Shown: positions 47,289-56,666 of the stretch, piece by piece | How the letters are laid out: every line of letters begins with the position of its first letter | How positions within the stretch are numbered: position 1 is the first letter of the stretch | Assembly: GCF_018986915.1 (NCBI RefSeq) | Contig: NZ_CP076723.1 | Coordinates: 2,265,501-2,329,500 of the forward strand | Direction of reading: 5' to 3' | DNA length: 64,000 nt | Source of the DNA: Geomonas oryzisoli | Lineage (GTDB): Bacteria > Desulfobacterota > Desulfuromonadia > Geobacterales > Geobacteraceae | The notes under the pieces: generated by a model | Told to the model about the DNA's origin: nothing | The model's database searches: none | Seen by the model: the letters and a program-made list of their open reading frames with translations, nothing else | Position numbers and translations under genes: made by a program

Positions 47289-50000
47289 TTATATGAATGC
47301 GCCCCCCCGGCGCCGCGAGAACGACTTGGTCAGCTCCAGCACGGGTACCACCGATCCCGAAGCAAGGATGATGACCGCCCAGTCCGCGGCTGTCAAGGAG
47401 AAGGTGCCGAAGGGTCGGTGCAGCACCGGCAGGTAGACCACGACCAGCATAAGGCAGATCTCCCACGCCACCGCGAGGTTCAGCCACCTGTTGGCGAAGG
47501 GCCGCCTGAAGACGGAGTCGCGGTCGGAGCGGAAGTTGTAGGCCTTGAAGAACTGGATCAGCACCAGCGATACGAAGGTCATGGTCATCGCCTCGGCGTC
47601 GGAGCACCCCGAGGCGCGGGCCCAGGCGAAGAGCGCCAGGTTGACCAGCGAGGACCACGCCCCGCCGGCCAGGATCAGCGTGACCACGGCGCGGTTGAAG
47701 ATGCCGCGCGTGGCGTCCCGCGGGGGGCGGCGCATGAGATCCGGTTCGGCCGGATCGACCGCGAGTGCCAGGGCCGGTAGCCCGTCCGTCGCCAGGTTCA
47801 CGTACAGGATCTGCACCGCGCTCAAGGGCAGCGGCAGCCCGACCAGCATCGCCCCGGCCATGAGGCCGATCTCGCCGATGTTCGAGGAGAGGAGGTACAT
47901 CAGGTACTTCTTGATGTTGTCGAAGATGCCGCGCCCCTCTTCCACGGCAGCCACGATCGAGGCGAAATTGTCGTCGGTGAGGGTCATGGCGGCGGCCTCC
48001 TTGCTGACCGCGGTGCCGGTGATCCCCATGGCGATGCCGATGTCCGCCTTCTTGAGCGCGGGGGCGTCGTTGACGCCGTCGCCGGTCATCGCCACCACCT
48101 CTCCTTTTTTTTGCAGGGCGGCCACCACCCGGAGCTTGTGAGCCGGGGAAACCCGCGCGTAGACCCGGATCGCTGCGACCTCCCGCTCAAGGTCCGCGTC
48201 GTCCATCGACTCAAGCTCGCTGCCGGTGACCACGCGTCCCTCGTCCAGAAGCCCGAGCTCGCGCGCCACCGCGGTGGCGGTGGCCGGGTGGTCTCCGGTG
48301 ATCATGACCGGCCGGATCCCGGCCTCCCGGCAGGTGGCGATGGCCGCGCGGGCCTCGGGACGCGGCGGGTCGATCATCCCGACCAGGCCGAGAAAGGTCA
48401 TGCCGCTCTCGGCCTCGGCGCGGCTGGTCCCCTGTTTGCGGGCTACCGCAAGCACGCGCAGCGCGCCGGCCGCCATCGCGCGGGCGGCCTCCGCGATGCG
48501 TGCCGCCGCGGGCTGGTCCAGCGGACCTTCCCCATCCTCGCCCAGTTGCGCCGTGCAGGCCGAGAGGATCACCTCCGGCGCCCCCTTGGCGCAGGCGACC
48601 AGGCCGACCTCTTCCCTGTGCAGCGTCGTCATGCACTTGCGCTCGGAACTGAAGGGGATCTCGTCCAGGCGGGGATAGCGGGCGGCGAGCTCGTCCCGGG
48701 AAAGCCCCGCCTTGGCGGCGGCAACCACGAGGGCCGCCTCGGTTGGATCCCCCTGCGCCGCCCAGCGCCCGGTGGCCTGGTCCTGGAAGATTTTGGCGTC
48801 GCTGGCAAGGAGCGCGGTCCGGAGCAGTTCGACGAGTTCGGCGGAAGGCGCCCCCCCCCTCCCCTGTACGGAAAACTCCCCCACCGGCTCGTACCCGGCG
48901 CCGGAGACCTCGTACCAGGAGCCGGCGCAGAAGCAGCTGCGCACGGTCATCTCGTCCCTGGTGAGGGTCCCGGTCTTGTCGGAACAGATCACCGTGGTGC
49001 TCCCCAGCGTCTCCACGGCGGCCAGGCGCCGCATCAGTGCGTGGCGCTTGACCATGCGCTGCACGCCCAGGGCGAGGGAGATGGTGACCACGGCGGGAAG
49101 GGCCTCGGGGACCGCAGCGACCCCGAGGGCAATGCCGAAGAGCAGCATGCCGATGAACGGTTCGCCGCGCAGCAGCCCGGCGGAGACGATGACGGCTACC
49201 GCGACCAGGGCGGCGCGGGCCAGGAGGCTCCCCACCCGGTCCAGATTTTCCTGCAGCGGGGTCCTCCCCCCCTCGATGGTGGAGATCATCCGGGCGATGC
49301 CGCCGAACTCGGTTTGCATGCCGGTGGCGACCACCACCCCCGCCCCGCGCCCGTAACTCACCACGGTCCCCGCGTAGGCCATGTTGCCGCGCTCGGAAAG
49401 CGGCACGTCGGGGGCGGTCAGCGGCGCTGCGTGCTTGTCGACCGGAAGGGATTCACCGGTCAGCGCAGACTCCTCGAGCTGCAGCCCGTAGGCCTCGGTG
49501 AGCCTCACGTCGCCGGCGACCCGGTCGCCTGCACGCAAAAGGAGCAGATCCCCAGGCACCAGTTCGCGCGCCGGCACCGTGACCTCCGTCCCGCCCCTCA
49601 AGACCGCCGCGTCCGGCGCAGCCATGCCGCGCAACGTCTCCAGGGCGCGTTCCGCCCGGTATTCCTGCACGAAACCGAGCAGCGCTGCGAAAAGGACGAT
49701 GACCGCGATGGCCACCGCCTCCACGGCATGTCCCAGGAAGGCGGAAAGAAGGGCCGCTATAAGGAGGATGACGATGAGGACGTTCTTGAACTGTCGCAGC
49801 AGTACCGGCCAGGGCGATAGCGGCTGCGCGGCGTCCAGTTCGTTGGCACCGTAACGGGAAAGCCTGACGGCCGCCTGGGCGGCATCGAGTCCTGCCGGTG
49901 AGGTTGCCAGCCGCTCATATAGCTGGGCCGGTTCGAGGGTGTGCCAGGGGGGCTGGTCCTGCGGCTCCGCGGTCACGGCTGTCCCTTTAGGGTCGGGCAC
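47289..50000 (-). CDS. Cation-translocating P-type ATPase (calcium type)
   Basis: 903 residues from a GTG at 50000. N-terminal cation-ATPase domain, DKTGTLTRDEM (phosphorylated Asp), TGDGVNDAPALKKAD, and the transmembrane metal site PEALP in M4 with NLATDGLPALAL in M6, the type II calcium-pump pattern. It would export Ca2+ (or Mn2+) at the expense of ATP. The GTG start has AGGTGAG just before it, overlapping the stop of the DUF3124 gene. The adjacent Kef-type antiporter suggests an ion-homeostasis operon (DUF3124, ATPase, antiporter). Confidence 0.92.
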   Translation of the reverse strand: MPDPKGTAVTAEPQDQPPWHTLEPAQLYERLATSPAGLDAAQAAVRLSRYGANELDAAQPLSPWPVLLRQFKNVLIVILLIAALLSAFLGHAVEAVAIAVIVLFAALLGFVQEYRAERALETLRGMAAPDAAVLRGGTEVTVPARELVPGDLLLLRAGDRVAGDVRLTEAYGLQLEESALTGESLPVDKHAAPLTAPDVPLSERGNMAYAGTVVSYGRGAGVVVATGMQTEFGGIARMISTIEGGRTPLQENLDRVGSLLARAALVAVAVIVSAGLLRGEPFIGMLLFGIALGVAAVPEALPAVVTISLALGVQRMVKRHALMRRLAAVETLGSTTVICSDKTGTLTRDEMTVRSCFCAGSWYEVSGAGYEPVGEFSVQGRGGAPSAELVELLRTALLASDAKIFQDQATGRWAAQGDPTEAALVVAAAKAGLSRDELAARYPRLDEIPFSSERKCMTTLHREEVGLVACAKGAPEVILSACTAQLGEDGEGPLDQPAAARIAEAARAMAAGALRVLAVARKQGTSRAEAESGMTFLGLVGMIDPPRPEARAAIATCREAGIRPVMITGDHPATATAVARELGLLDEGRVVTGSELESMDDADLEREVAAIRVYARVSPAHKLRVVAALQKKGEVVAMTGDGVNDAPALKKADIGIAMGITGTAVSKEAAAMTLTDDNFASIVAAVEEGRGIFDNIKKYLMYLLSSNIGEIGLMAGAMLVGLPLPLSAVQILYVNLATDGLPALALAVDPAEPDLMRRPPRDATRGIFNRAVVTLILAGGAWSSLVNLALFAWARASGCSDAEAMTMTFVSLVLIQFFKAYNFRSDRDSVFRRPFANRWLNLAVAWEICLMLVVVYLPVLHRPFGTFSLTAADWAVIILASGSVVPVLELTKSFSRRRGGAFI

Positions 50001-50001
50001 C

Positions 50002-50472
50002 TCACCTGACGCCCGGGCGGATCGGCTGGCCGGGGCTGACGAAAGAGATTCCCTGCCCGGAGGTGGCGCCGATCATGACGCACTCGATGATGGGGGTGTT
50101 GATGGTACGGTCGGCCTGCCACTTCACGATGAAATTGGCACCAAAGCCTCCCGTCACGTCCTTCTCCTCGATGTGGACATAGGTACTGGCCAGCGGCGCC
50201 AGCGAGAGCGGCATGTCCCGGTAACGACGGAGCAGTTTGCCGCTGGTGTCATAGTAGTCGATGGAGGCGATACGGAGCCAGGAATCCATGTCGGTGTTCC
50301 TGATGCTGAGGGTGGCGGCCAGTTGGAAGGGAAGACTGCGCGGGCCGCTGAATACGTTGGAATAGACCGGTACGTAGACCGTCTGCCCCTTGGAGAGGCG
50401 GACGTCGGAGGCGGACCAGCCGGTGGCGGGTAAGGCCAGGAGAGCGAACAGCAGACAGGTGACGAGACGCAT
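50002..50472 (-). CDS. DUF3124 secreted protein
   Basis: 156 residues. Signal peptide about 1-20 (ATGWSA cleavage). The DUF3124 features QTVYVPVYSNVFSG, SIRNTDMDSWLRIASIDYYDTSGKLL and FIVKWQADRTINTPIIEC are all there. The family is periplasmic and of unknown function. It precedes the P-type ATPase with only 1 bp between stop and start, so it may act on the same ion as a periplasmic helper. ATG preceded by GGAGGG. Confidence 0.8.
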   Translation of the reverse strand: MRLVTCLLFALLALPATGWSASDVRLSKGQTVYVPVYSNVFSGPRSLPFQLAATLSIRNTDMDSWLRIASIDYYDTSGKLLRRYRDMPLSLAPLASTYVHIEEKDVTGGFGANFIVKWQADRTINTPIIECVMIGATSGQGISFVSPGQPIRPGVR

Positions 50473-50547
50473 GGGGAAACCCTCCGTATTTTTTAGCGCG
50501 GCGGCCGGAGAGATGTCCAGGCCGCTGAAGCGGCATGCAGGCGTCGG

Positions 50548-50892
50548 CTAGCGGTTCAGAAACGGCACCAGGCCGCGCAGCAGATCCATGGTGAAGTTCA
50601 CCCCCGCCAGGGCGCCCAGCGCCCCAACCGCTCCCAGGATGAGGGTGGCTAGGGTGTTTCTGAGCTTCCAGGCGCAGGGAATGAGGGTGAACGACATGAG
50701 CAGGTAAAGAACCAGTGTCAGCACAAAGGCTGAGACGCGCAGGTTGGCTGCCACGCTGAAGATATCGATGGCAGTGAGTACCACGGCGACCGCACTGCAG
50801 CGCAACAGCATCGCCCTGGCGTCCGTCCTTATTGCAGAGCGGAACGCGATGATCCACACTACTGCCTTTGATAGGATAGCAAAAAAAATCAT
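50548..50892 (-). CDS. Small four-helix membrane protein of unknown function
   Basis: 114 residues from the ATG at 50892, which has AGGGAG 5 bases upstream; a longer frame starts 42 bases earlier but lacks this site. Three to four hydrophobic segments (about 1-17, 28-50, 55-75, 85-105). No family recognised. It is 75 bp before the DUF3124 gene, so it may be the first member of that ion-transport operon. Confidence 0.55.
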   Translation of the reverse strand: MIFFAILSKAVVWIIAFRSAIRTDARAMLLRCSAVAVVLTAIDIFSVAANLRVSAFVLTLVLYLLMSFTLIPCAWKLRNTLATLILGAVGALGALAGVNFTMDLLRGLVPFLNR

Positions 50893-50934
50893 GGAGGCTC
50901 CCTGTCGCTGATGTTTTTTCCGGGTGTGAGTCAT

Positions 50935-51153
50935 TATCGGCCGTCAGAGAATAACATAATTATCCCGGCATATGGTTATTCAAAGCACAAGGTGGTATCA
51001 TCAGTAGCTTTGAGGCTCAACAAGCAGTTTAAACAGTAACGGCCTCGCGTCGAACTGCAGGCGCAACGACTGATCCAGCGTGTGGCTGCTTGCCACACCG
51101 GTCTCGCAGCAGGGCGAACGGGCCCGGGAGCCGAATAAACGGGCTGTTTTCCC
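50935..51153. other. Divergent intergenic region
   Basis: About 350 bp (50893-51283) separate the small membrane protein from the NtrC-class regulator. The 51154-51183 promoter is the only feature seen; the rest has no supported frame. Confidence 0.35.
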
Positions 51154-51183
51154 TTGACAACAAAGCCCCCGGCGAAAGATATT
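51154..51183 (+). promoter_or_regulatory. Candidate promoter of the NtrC-class operon
   Basis: TTGACA at 51154-51159, 18-bp spacer, GATATT at 51178-51183. The leader to the ATG is about 95 nt. Confidence 0.5.
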
Positions 51184-51283
51184 GAACCGGTGTTTACAGA
51201 CACCGTTTCCCGGTTTCACATGGGAATACGAGGAAACCTGCAGCAACGCGCAGGCACCCCGCAGAGGCAACAGGTGACAGAAC

Positions 51284-52663
51284 ATGTATAACGGCAAGGT
51301 GATCATTTGCGACGACGAGGTCGAGATCCTCAGGTACCTGAGCAAGATTCTATCGGCCAAGGGGCTGGAGCTGGAGGTGTTCAGCTCCGGCACCTCCCTG
51401 ATGAGCTGCCTGGAAAACCGTGGACTTGACGACGGCGACCTCATGCTGCTCGACGTCAAGATGCCCGACCTGGACGGTCTGGAGATACTGCAGCGCGTAA
51501 AGAAGATGAAGCTGGACGTCCCGGTGGTCATGATGACCGCCTACGCCTCCATCAACTCCGCCATCGAAGCCATGAAGCTTGGGGCATACGACTACGTCAC
51601 CAAGCCCTTCCCCAAGGAGAAGATCTTCGGGATCCTGGAAAAGGTCCTGGAGCGCAAGGAACTGCTCAAGGAAAACATCGCGCTCAAGGACGAGCTCGGC
51701 ATCCCGTCCACCGCCACCCCGCTCATCTTCACCTCGGACGCCTTCCGGCGGGTGCACGACATGGCCATGCTGGTGGCCCAAAGCGAGTCCAACGTGGTGA
51801 TCCTCGGGGAATCCGGCACCGGCAAGGAGCTGGTCGCCAGCCTGATCCACAACAACAGCCCCAGGGCCAAGGAGCGCTTTCTCACCATCAACTGCGCCGC
51901 CCTCTCCGATACCCTCCTGGAAAGCCAGCTCTTCGGCCACGTCAAGGGTGCCTTCACCGGCGCCATCACCGCGCAGAAGGGGCTTTTGGAGGCGGCCAAC
52001 CACGGCACGCTGTTCCTGGACGAGGTGGGCGACATGAGCCCCGCCATTCAGGCGAAACTCCTGCGCGTGCTGCAGGAGGGTGATTTCATCCCGGTGGGCG
52101 ACACCAAGGCCAAGAGCGTCGATATCCGCTTCCTGGCGGCGACCAACAAGGACCTCGAGGAGGAGGTGCGCGAAAAGCGCTTCCGCGAGGACCTCTTCTT
52201 CCGCCTGAACGTGATCTCGCTGCACCTTCCCCCCCTGCGGGACCGGGGCGAAGACGTCGAGCTGCTGGCGCGGCACTTCCTGGCCAAGTACGCGGCGCGC
52301 ATGAAGCGCGACATCACCGACTTCACCCGCGAGGCGATGCAGCTTTTGAAATCGTACAACTGGCCCGGCAACATCCGTGAGCTGGAGAACGCCATCGAAC
52401 GGGCCGCCATCCTCACCCGCGGCAACACCATCACCGCCGAAACCCTGCCGGTCTGGCGCACCCCGCCGCAGCTCCCGGAAACGAAGCAGGAAGGGGGCAA
52501 ACGCCTGGTTTCGCTGGAAACCGTGGAGCGCGAGCACATCCTGCACGTCCTCAAGGCCTCCGGCAACAACAAAAGCCGCGCCGCCAAGATCCTCGAGATC
52601 GCCCGGCGCACCCTGGACCGCAAGATCGAGGAATACGGCCTGGAAGACGAGGGAGTGCGCTGA
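51284..52663 (+). CDS. NtrC-class sigma-54 response regulator
   Basis: 459 residues. Receiver (about 3-118, phosphoacceptor Asp 57 in LLDVKMPDLDG), AAA+ domain (about 140-385; Walker A GESGTGKE near 175, GAFTGA loop for sigma-54 contact near 223, LFLDEVGDM), and a FIS-type HTH at the C-terminus (about 415-455). It activates sigma-54 promoters. The gene's stop TGA overlaps the ATG of the kinase by one base. The partner kinase and a haemerythrin follow in the same operon. Confidence 0.97.
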   Translation: MYNGKVIICDDEVEILRYLSKILSAKGLELEVFSSGTSLMSCLENRGLDDGDLMLLDVKMPDLDGLEILQRVKKMKLDVPVVMMTAYASINSAIEAMKLGAYDYVTKPFPKEKIFGILEKVLERKELLKENIALKDELGIPSTATPLIFTSDAFRRVHDMAMLVAQSESNVVILGESGTGKELVASLIHNNSPRAKERFLTINCAALSDTLLESQLFGHVKGAFTGAITAQKGLLEAANHGTLFLDEVGDMSPAIQAKLLRVLQEGDFIPVGDTKAKSVDIRFLAATNKDLEEEVREKRFREDLFFRLNVISLHLPPLRDRGEDVELLARHFLAKYAARMKRDITDFTREAMQLLKSYNWPGNIRELENAIERAAILTRGNTITAETLPVWRTPPQLPETKQEGGKRLVSLETVEREHILHVLKASGNNKSRAAKILEIARRTLDRKIEEYGLEDEGVR

Positions 52664-54669
52664 TGCTCAGGCGTTTCCCGATCCGGGCCAAGCTCACCGT
52701 AGGCTCCGTCGCCCCCCTCTTCGTCGCCTTCTTCATCTGCTCCCTGGCCGGCCTCTACATCATCAACGACAAGATCGCGAGCCAAGCGCAGGAAAAGGTG
52801 CGCACCGACCTCAACTCGGCCCGCGAGGTGTACCGCAACGAGCTGGAGCACATCCGCGAGTTGATGGATCTCACCGCCACCAACCCCTACAACGCCAACT
52901 CCATCGTGGCCGGCGAGAAGAACATCCAGTCCCTTTTGCGCAGCCGCATGGAGAACAAGCACCTCGACATCCTCACGGCGGTGGACGCTTCCGGACGGGT
53001 GCTCTTCCGCGCCCACAGCCCGCAGCTCAAAGGGGACCGGCAGTCCTCCTACTTCGTGGAACAGGCGCTCAAGGGAATCGCGGTCAGCGGGACCACCGTG
53101 CTCACCCCGGACGAGCTTGGCAAGGAAGGGATCGCCCTCACCAACCGCGCCACCATCCCCCTCATCTCCACGCCGCATGCCCGTCCGCGCGCCGACAAGA
53201 CGGAGCGCTCCGGGATGGTGATGGTATCCGCCTTCCCGCTCAAGAACAACGCCGGCACCGTGATCGGCGCCCTCTACGGCGGCATCCTCCTCAACAACAA
53301 CAACGTCCTGGTCGACAAGATCAAGGAGATCGTGTACGAGGGGGTGCAGTTCAAAGGGACCGACGTCGGGAGCGCCACCATCTTCCTGGGCGACACCCGC
53401 ATCGCGACCAACGTGCGCACCACCGACGGCGCCAGGGCCATCGGCACGCGCGTTTCCGAGCAGGTCTACAAGCAGGTGATCCAGGAGAAGAAGAAGTGGA
53501 TCGGCCGCGCCTTCGTGGTCAACGACTGGTACTTCACCGCCTACGAGCCGATCATCGACCTGCAGGGAAAGGCGATCGGCTCGCTCTACGTGGGGATGCT
53601 GGAAAAGCCTTACACGCACATGCAAAAAAGCGTCAACTCGATCCTGTACCTGGTGCTCTTCATCACCTCGCTGATCGGCATCGCGGTTTCCGGTTTCATT
53701 GGGACCCTTTTGGCGCGCCCGATCAAGGAACTGGAGAAGCTGGCGCACCGGGTGGCTCGCGGCGAGCGCGACCTGCAGATAGAGGTGCAGTCCACGGACG
53801 AGGTTGGCGATCTGGCCGAGGCCTTCAACCTGATGACCCGGGCCCTGGGGCGCCAGGAGGCGGAGATCGGCCTGTTGCACCGCGCACTGGAGCTGAAGAT
53901 CGAGGAGCGCACCGCGCAACTCTCCGACAAGACCAAGCTCCTGGCCCAGACCCAGGCCGACCTGGCGCGCGCCGAGAAGCTGGCCGACCTCGGCATCGTG
54001 GCCGCCGGCGTGGCCCACGAGATCAACACCCCGCTGGCCATCATCCGCGGCAACACCGAGGTGCTGGAGATGTGCCTCCCCAACGACCACCCCAACCACG
54101 AGGAAGTGGAGATCATCAGCCAGCAGACCGAGCGCATGGCGAAGATCGTGGGAAACCTTTTGACCTTCGCGCGCCAAAAGTCGCTGAACCAGAGGCAGTT
54201 CATGGTGCACGAGGTGCTCGACGACATCGTGGCCCAGATCAGGCACCAGGTCCCCATGGACGCGGTCTCGGTGAAATGGGAGTACGACCTGAACCTCGGG
54301 CCGGTCACCGGGGACACCGACCAGTTGCGGCAGGTGTTCAGCAACATCATCCTGAACGCGGTGCAGGCCATGCTCCCGGACGGCGGGACGCTCAGGCTCA
54401 CCACCCGCCGGCACGGCCCCGGCAACGGCTGCATCGTGGAGATCCGCGACACCGGCAAGGGAATATCGGCCGAGCACCTGGAGAAGATCTTCACCCCCTT
54501 CTTCACCACCAAGGACACCGGCACCGGCCTCGGCCTCTCGGTCTCCTACGGCATCGTGAAGGACCACGGCGGGGATATCAGGGTGTCGAGCACCCCGGGA
54601 ATGGGAACCTGCTTCGAGATTGAACTGCCCGGGGTGGATCCTCTCGCCCCTGCGGAAAGCGAGCACTGA
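52663..54669 (+). CDS. Cache-domain sensor histidine kinase
   Basis: 668 residues. TM1 (about 14-34), an extracytoplasmic double-Cache-type sensor (about 35-322), TM2 (about 325-347), HAMP (about 348-400), a coiled coil, then HisKA with the phosphoacceptor in GVAHEINTPLAI (about 452) and an ATPase with DTGTGLGLSVS. The periplasmic sensor probably sees a small organic ligand or redox-related signal. It is paired with the NtrC-class regulator before it (1-bp overlap), so it should phosphorylate Asp 57 of that protein. Confidence 0.94.
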   Translation: MLRRFPIRAKLTVGSVAPLFVAFFICSLAGLYIINDKIASQAQEKVRTDLNSAREVYRNELEHIRELMDLTATNPYNANSIVAGEKNIQSLLRSRMENKHLDILTAVDASGRVLFRAHSPQLKGDRQSSYFVEQALKGIAVSGTTVLTPDELGKEGIALTNRATIPLISTPHARPRADKTERSGMVMVSAFPLKNNAGTVIGALYGGILLNNNNVLVDKIKEIVYEGVQFKGTDVGSATIFLGDTRIATNVRTTDGARAIGTRVSEQVYKQVIQEKKKWIGRAFVVNDWYFTAYEPIIDLQGKAIGSLYVGMLEKPYTHMQKSVNSILYLVLFITSLIGIAVSGFIGTLLARPIKELEKLAHRVARGERDLQIEVQSTDEVGDLAEAFNLMTRALGRQEAEIGLLHRALELKIEERTAQLSDKTKLLAQTQADLARAEKLADLGIVAAGVAHEINTPLAIIRGNTEVLEMCLPNDHPNHEEVEIISQQTERMAKIVGNLLTFARQKSLNQRQFMVHEVLDDIVAQIRHQVPMDAVSVKWEYDLNLGPVTGDTDQLRQVFSNIILNAVQAMLPDGGTLRLTTRRHGPGNGCIVEIRDTGKGISAEHLEKIFTPFFTTKDTGTGLGLSVSYGIVKDHGGDIRVSSTPGMGTCFEIELPGVDPLAPAESEH

Positions 54670-54737
54670 CGCTCCCACGGCACAAGGGCCCCAGCGCCCG
54701 CCATAAACGACACACCCAAACGAAAAAGGAGCGAGAC

Positions 54738-55139
54738 ATGAACATCGAGTGGACCAGCGACCTGGCCATCGGCGTAACCGAGATCGACGAGCAGCACAAG
54801 GAAATCTTCAGGAGGTTCGACCGCCTGCTGACCGCCTGTAACGAGGGGAAAGGCAACGAGGAAGTCCTCAAGCTGCTGCTCTTTCTCGAGGACTACGTGA
54901 AAGAGCATTTCGCCGCCGAGGAGCAACTGCAAAAGGGGAGCAACTATCCCGACTACCCGGCGCACAAGGCGCAGCACGTCGCTTTCATCACCGACGTGCA
55001 CAAGCTGACCGACTCCTTCCGGAGCGAGGGGGCCACCCTCCCCCTGGTGATCCAGACCAACAGGACCCTCGCCAATTGGCTGATCCAGCACATCAAGAAA
55101 GTGGACACCGCTTTCGCCAAATACCTGCGCGAGAAGTAA
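54738..55139 (+). CDS. Bacteriohaemerythrin
   Basis: 133 residues. Diiron ligands of the haemerythrin family are all present: H in IDEQHKE (about 20), HFAAEEQ (about 57 and 61), HKAQH (about 76 and 80) and H/D in HIKKVDTAF. It binds O2 reversibly and in microaerophiles and anaerobes can act as oxygen sensor or scavenger. It follows the kinase gene by 68 bp, which suggests the operon responds to oxygen or a related stress (inference). A terminator follows. Confidence 0.95.
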   Translation: MNIEWTSDLAIGVTEIDEQHKEIFRRFDRLLTACNEGKGNEEVLKLLLFLEDYVKEHFAAEEQLQKGSNYPDYPAHKAQHVAFITDVHKLTDSFRSEGATLPLVIQTNRTLANWLIQHIKKVDTAFAKYLREK

Positions 55140-55175
55140 GACGAGCAGCACTCTGCCGTTTGCTGCACCCACAAA

Positions 55176-55213
55176 AAAAGGTCCCCCTCGAGTAAGAGGA
55201 GGACCTTTTCGTT
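55176..55213 (+). terminator. Terminator of the NtrC/kinase/haemerythrin operon
   Basis: AAAGGTCC and GGACCTTT with inner CCTC/GAGG form an interrupted stem. The downstream plus strand reads TTTTCGTTTT. Confidence 0.8.
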
Positions 55214-55257
55214 TTAGCGCCATATTGGCCGACGGGAGCAGCGCCTGAGACAGTGCG

Positions 55258-56127
55258 TCAGGACGGCTTCTTCGCCTCGGTCGCCCCTTCCGGCTTGCGG
55301 GTGCCGTCCTTGCCGTGCCTGAAGGACTTCCTGTGCCGGGAACGGCTGCGGGGGCGGTCGCCTCCGGCCGGTTTGGCCTGCTGCTGGACCGCTACCTTAT
55401 CCTTTTCCTTCTGCGGCTGGTTTTTTTGCGGCTGATCCTTTGGCTGCTGCTCCGGGCGATTGGGAGACTTCAGTCGGGCGATCAGGTCGCGCGCCCATTC
55501 GGTATCACCGTCGCAGCATTCCTTGGCTACGTACTGCAGATCTTCGGGGGTGGTTTTGGTCGACTTGATCTTGAAGAGCCGCTCGATCAGTTCGCGAGAC
55601 CAATAGTATTCCCTGATGTATTTCTTGCCTTCTATCTCGTCGTAGCTGTAATCGGTGCAGGGTACCACGCTCTTCAGCCATTGCGGCGTGACCTTGAGTC
55701 TGGCCGCAGCCGCCTCTTTTTCGTGATGATCGTGGTCCTGGCATTTGCGCACGATGTTGCTGCCGGATCCTTTTTCCTCAACCACGGGTGTCGCCTGGGC
55801 CTGCCGCGCCAGTCCCTCGAGGTAGCGAGCCAGGTCTTCCAGGGCCGCAACGCTCAGACGCGAGATGGTCGCGTCGGAGCGGTAGAGGACGCCGGGACGA
55901 TCGACGCGGAAGTCAACGGTGGGCTCGGTCTCCCCTTCCTGGACGCCGACACTCACCTCCAGGTCGAAGGAGCCGTTGACCAGTTGTTCGGCGAGATCGC
56001 CTTCGACGGCATCGAGGATCAGGCCGGTCAGACACTCCTTTAGTGCCCCCTCTTCTACTCTGAAGTAGGCGTGGCCGTGGAGCTTGGTCAACTGGTCGGA
56101 AACTTTTTGCAGATGTTCTGTGGTCAT
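55258..56127 (-). CDS. Unknown protein with proline-rich, basic C-terminus
   Basis: 289 residues from the ATG at 56127 (a longer frame to 56235 exists). The N-terminal half is alpha/beta-like with no recognised fold. A central Cys/His cluster (RKCQDHDHHE, VPCTDYSY, ECCDGD; about 137-233) may bind a metal. The C-terminal 60 residues are Gln/Pro/Lys-rich and end in a very basic stretch (RPRSRSRHRKSFRHGKD), which could bind nucleic acid. It is monocistronic and faces the haemerythrin operon. Confidence 0.55.
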   Translation of the reverse strand: MTTEHLQKVSDQLTKLHGHAYFRVEEGALKECLTGLILDAVEGDLAEQLVNGSFDLEVSVGVQEGETEPTVDFRVDRPGVLYRSDATISRLSVAALEDLARYLEGLARQAQATPVVEEKGSGSNIVRKCQDHDHHEKEAAAARLKVTPQWLKSVVPCTDYSYDEIEGKKYIREYYWSRELIERLFKIKSTKTTPEDLQYVAKECCDGDTEWARDLIARLKSPNRPEQQPKDQPQKNQPQKEKDKVAVQQQAKPAGGDRPRSRSRHRKSFRHGKDGTRKPEGATEAKKPS

Positions 56128-56326
56128 GATGAAATACCCATCCCTACATTCAATGTATTTCTCGTGGCCGGAAGCAGATGCCGTGGCCGCCGCTTGGCAA
56201 AACACTACCCTAGCACAAGCAGGGGCAAATCGCATACATCAAATTGGTGGTCAAGTGGAAGCAGGTCGCGCATAGAGCGCTTCTGTCACCCGAATCGGTG
56301 CGGAAGATGTCGGCACGGCAGCCGTT
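56128..56326. other. Intergenic stretch between the basic-tailed protein and the terminator at 56327
   Basis: About 200 bp with no supported gene. A 70-codon frame on the minus strand (56251-56463) runs through the terminator hairpin and is not credible. Confidence 0.35.
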
Positions 56327-56362
56327 GAAAAAAAAATGGGAGCCAAAACGGCTCCCATTAAC
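56327..56362 (-). terminator. Strong terminator reading on the minus strand
   Basis: AATGGGAGCC and GGCTCCCATT form a 10-bp stem with AAAAC in the loop; the minus strand continues TTTTTTTTT. It lies 305 bp past the stop of the response regulator 56667-57023, with no gene in between. Confidence 0.9.
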
Positions 56363-56399
56363 GCAACGACTATGACTGACGGACAGGCAGCATACGCGG

Positions 56400-56660
56400 C
56401 ATCTACCGTCACGATATCAAAAACTCCAGAGTCTCCATCACATATGACAAGAAAATGAAACATTTAAAAGAACATTGCATACACCAAATCACATCAAAGC
56501 ATTACATTTCATTGCATAACAACCATTCAAAACCGATACAGAGCATTGCATCACAAGAGCATCTACAACATCACAGAACAAGAATTCAGCAGCATCACAA
56601 AACATCAGTAAAACCGCAACAGCAACATCATCGAAAAAAAGCTGCAATCACAATGAGAGG
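56400..56660 (-). other. AT-rich, TG-motif-rich tract, probably a long 3' tail or ncRNA
   Basis: About 260 bp rich in GCATTGCAT, CATCACA and CATCATC on the plus strand, which reads TGATG, TGTGATG and ATGCAATG on the minus strand. GC is far lower than elsewhere in the window. The minus strand would transcribe it after the response regulator and end at 56327. Confidence 0.5.
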
Positions 56661-56666
56661 CGCAAT

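Noticed and set aside
56251..56463. 70-residue minus frame after the response regulator
   Set aside because: It runs through the strong terminator hairpin, has no ribosome binding site, and its sequence has no recognisable pattern.
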